Assembly: GCA_017744365.1 (NCBI GenBank) | Contig: JAGIBL010000004.1 | Span: 124,001 to 188,000, forward strand | Direction of reading: 5' to 3' | Length of the DNA stretch: 64,000 bases | Source of the DNA: Nocardioidaceae bacterium | Lineage (GTDB): Bacteria > Actinomycetota > Actinomycetes > Propionibacteriales > Nocardioidaceae | Part shown: positions 62,532 through 64,000 of the stretch, one piece after another | How the letters are laid out: each line of letters begins with the position of its first letter | Position numbering within the stretch: position 1 is the first letter of the stretch | Notes under the pieces: model-generated | The model's input: the letters and a program-made list of their open reading frames with translations, nothing else | Databases searched by the model: none | Told to the model about the DNA's origin: nothing | Program-made: the position numbers and the translations under genes

Positions 62532-63017
62532 ATGAGCACCATGACCCACCCCGAGACCACCATCAACGTCCCCGAGGGCCTGCCGATCGTCGAGATCGTC
62601 CGGGAGTTCGACGCGCCGGCGGCGAAGGTCTACCGCGCGCACGTCGACCCCGAGGTCGCGATGGTCTGGATGGGCCCGGACGACATCACCAGCGAGGTCG
62701 ACTACTGGGATGCCCGCACCGGCGGCAGCTGGCGCTACGTGTCCCGGCGCGGCGAGGACGAGTTCGCCTTCTACGGCTCGTTCCACGAGCTGGTGCCCGG
62801 GGAGCGGATCGTGCAGACCTTCACCTTCGAGGGATTCCCGGACGGGGTCTCGCTGGAGGTCATGCGCCTCGAGGACCTGCCGGGCGGCCGGTGCCGGCTG
62901 GTCGCGACCAGCGTGTGCGAGACGGTCGAGGGCCGCGACGGCTTCGTCGCCAGCGGCATGGAGACCGGGGTCGTCCAGGGGTACAACCGGCTGGACGAGA
63001 TGCTGCCGACCCTCTGA
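62532..63017 (+). CDS. SRPBCC (AHSA1-like) protein, partner of the ArsR regulator
   Basis: 161 aa. IVREFDAPAAKVYRAHVDPE at the start, then WMGPDD, GGSWRYVSRRGEDEFAFYGS and a C-terminal helix (GMETGVVQGYNRLDEML) are the standard AHSA1 pattern of helix-grip ligand-binding proteins. GAGGAG lies ahead of the ATG. It is 51 bp after the ArsR gene, in the same operon. Ligand unknown. Confidence 0.87.
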   Translation: MSTMTHPETTINVPEGLPIVEIVREFDAPAAKVYRAHVDPEVAMVWMGPDDITSEVDYWDARTGGSWRYVSRRGEDEFAFYGSFHELVPGERIVQTFTFEGFPDGVSLEVMRLEDLPGGRCRLVATSVCETVEGRDGFVASGMETGVVQGYNRLDEMLPTL

Positions 63018-63044
63018 GCAAGATCACCCCAAAACAACTCAAGA

Positions 63045-63073
63045 GTGACAAAACGGACATTTCAGGCTAAGGT
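63045..63073 (+). promoter_or_regulatory. Predicted promoter of the GH16 gene
   Basis: GTGACA (63045-63050), 17-bp spacer, TAAGGT (63068-63073). The ~55-nt leader after it contains a partly paired CGTGG/CCACG stem and ends in GGGAGGGAC before the ATG. Confidence 0.55.
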
Positions 63074-63135
63074 CTCCCTGGGACGTGGGGGACCCGGGCG
63101 GTGCTTGCCCCCTCCACGACGAGGGAGGGACAAGC

Positions 63136-64000
63136 ATGAGGAAGCTCGTGGCCGGCCTGGTGCTGGCACTGGCGGGGACGCTCACCGTCACCGCTCCGGC
63201 CCACGCGGGAGCGGCCCGCTGGGTCAGCCTGAAGGCTCCGACCGTGCGTACCGTCGGGCAGACCGTGGTGCTCCAGGGTCGCGTCGCCGGCAGGGCCAAG
63301 GTCGTGCGCATCGACCGCAAGGCCGGCACCCGCTGGGTCAAGGTCCGCAAGGTGCGCGTCAGCCATGGCCGCTACTCGCTGGCGATCCACCCGGCGGTGC
63401 GCACGACCCGCTACCGCGCGGCCGCGCTGAGCACGAGCAGCACCACGTACAGCGCCGCGCGCACGGTCAAGGTGGTCAGCGCCGCCAAGCCCAGGCCGCC
63501 GGTCTCGTCCGACGCGTGCGGCGTGCGTCCCGCCAAGGCCGACGGGTCGCTGTGGGCGTGCACCTTCGCCGACGACTTCTCCGGTACGACGCTGGACCGG
63601 ACCAAGTGGATGCCGCAGACGCAGTTCACGTCCGGGGTCCAGGCCGCGCACGCCTGCTACCTCGACGACCCGTCGGTCATCAGCCAGTCCAACGGTGCCC
63701 TCAACCTGACCCTGCGCAAGGTGGAGACGCCGGTCTCGTGCTCGTTCGGCGGCAGCAGGCAGCCGAGCAGCTACGTCTCCGGCAGCGTGATGACCTACCA
63801 CCTGTTCTCGCAGCAGTACGGGCGCTTCGAGGCCCGGATCAAGAACGCCGCGTCCGGTGTCCCGGGGCTGCACGAGGCGTTCTGGCTCTGGCCCGACGAC
63901 CGGGTGGCGAGCACCGCCGTGTGGCCGGTGGCGGGGGAGATCGACATCGCGGAGACGTACTCGTCCCACCCGAACCTGGCGATCCCGTTCCTGCACTACT
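63136..64000 (+). CDS. Secreted family 16 glycoside hydrolase (3' end beyond window)
   Basis: 288 residues visible, no stop. Signal peptide (KLVAGLVLALAGTLTVTAPAHA), then an Ig-like or carbohydrate-binding-like domain (~25-115, RWVSLKAPTVRTVGQTVVLQ). The GH16 catalytic domain starts at TFADDFSGTTLDRTKW. The catalytic motif GEIDIAE, with nucleophile Glu268 and acid/base Glu273, lies just before the window edge. GH16 enzymes cleave beta-1,3/1,4-glucans and galactans outside the cell. It is downstream of a good promoter. Confidence 0.88.
   Translation, partial: MRKLVAGLVLALAGTLTVTAPAHAGAARWVSLKAPTVRTVGQTVVLQGRVAGRAKVVRIDRKAGTRWVKVRKVRVSHGRYSLAIHPAVRTTRYRAAALSTSSTTYSAARTVKVVSAAKPRPPVSSDACGVRPAKADGSLWACTFADDFSGTTLDRTKWMPQTQFTSGVQAAHACYLDDPSVISQSNGALNLTLRKVETPVSCSFGGSRQPSSYVSGSVMTYHLFSQQYGRFEARIKNAASGVPGLHEAFWLWPDDRVASTAVWPVAGEIDIAETYSSHPNLAIPFLHY

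Noticed and set aside
63074-63135. A c-di-AMP (ydaO-type) riboswitch before the GH16 gene.
   Set aside because: Such riboswitches occur before actinobacterial wall hydrolases, but the leader here is only ~55 nt and lacks the conserved helices.

Overview
The window is very GC-rich with strong G/C at third codon positions, short intergenic gaps and many ATGA/GTGA gene overlaps. The gene content points to a chromosomal segment of a high-GC actinobacterium: a SigE-family sigma factor, a DUF222/HNH protein, an LppX/LprG-like lipoprotein, MMPL, and the rplM-rpsI-glmM and glmS-acpS-nnr-alr-tsaEB-rimI-tsaD order. The overall look resembles Nocardioides or relatives; that assignment is inference. No tRNA, rRNA, CRISPR array, insertion sequence or prophage was seen.

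Layout. 1-7.5 kb: 3' part of an aldo/keto reductase, a three-domain flavoprotein oxidoreductase, an RsmC-like methyltransferase, a small-membrane-protein/ApbE/ferric-reductase-like operon, and ppdK. 7.5-17 kb: an acyl carrier protein, an ABC-F ATPase coupled to an MFS transporter and an epimerase-like protein, a DUF222/HNH protein, an acyl-CoA ligase and small membrane or SRPBCC proteins. 17-21 kb: gltA, then rplM-rpsI-glmM. 21-25.5 kb: a lipoprotein, an MMPL transporter and alpha/beta hydrolase, and a divergent TetR regulator with a clear operator.

25.56-42.76 kb holds the most unusual locus, eleven co-directional genes. Six consecutive genes of unrecognised family (748, 574, 189, 725, 766 and 752 aa) look like divergent copies of one beta-rich architecture. 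The last three also carry about eleven copies of a ~100-residue beta module. They are followed by a caspase-like peptidase, an enoyl-CoA hydratase, a DUF2235 (Tle1-like) alpha/beta hydrolase, a HExxH metallopeptidase with a thermolysin-type third ligand, and a metallo-beta-lactamase-fold hydrolase. No signal peptides, NTPase, nuclease or phage structural genes are visible in it. I know of no described system with this composition; a conflict, programmed-death or self-processing assembly role is only a hypothesis.

42.8-45.1 kb: a C39-peptidase pseudogene with an internal deletion, a lipoprotein and a small secreted protein. From 45.1 kb the core resumes: methyltransferase-coaA, glmS-acpS-nnr-alr-[GNAT-TsaE fusion]-tsaB-rimI, a tandem-duplicated secreted HAD acid phosphatase, and tsaD. 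56-64 kb is envelope-related: a DUF4185-like membrane-anchored protein, a SigE-family sigma factor with a membrane partner and a predicted self-directed ECF promoter, an 875-aa repeat protein with a C-terminal sortase domain, an ArsR-SRPBCC pair with a multi-site operator, and the 5' part of a secreted family 16 glycoside hydrolase.
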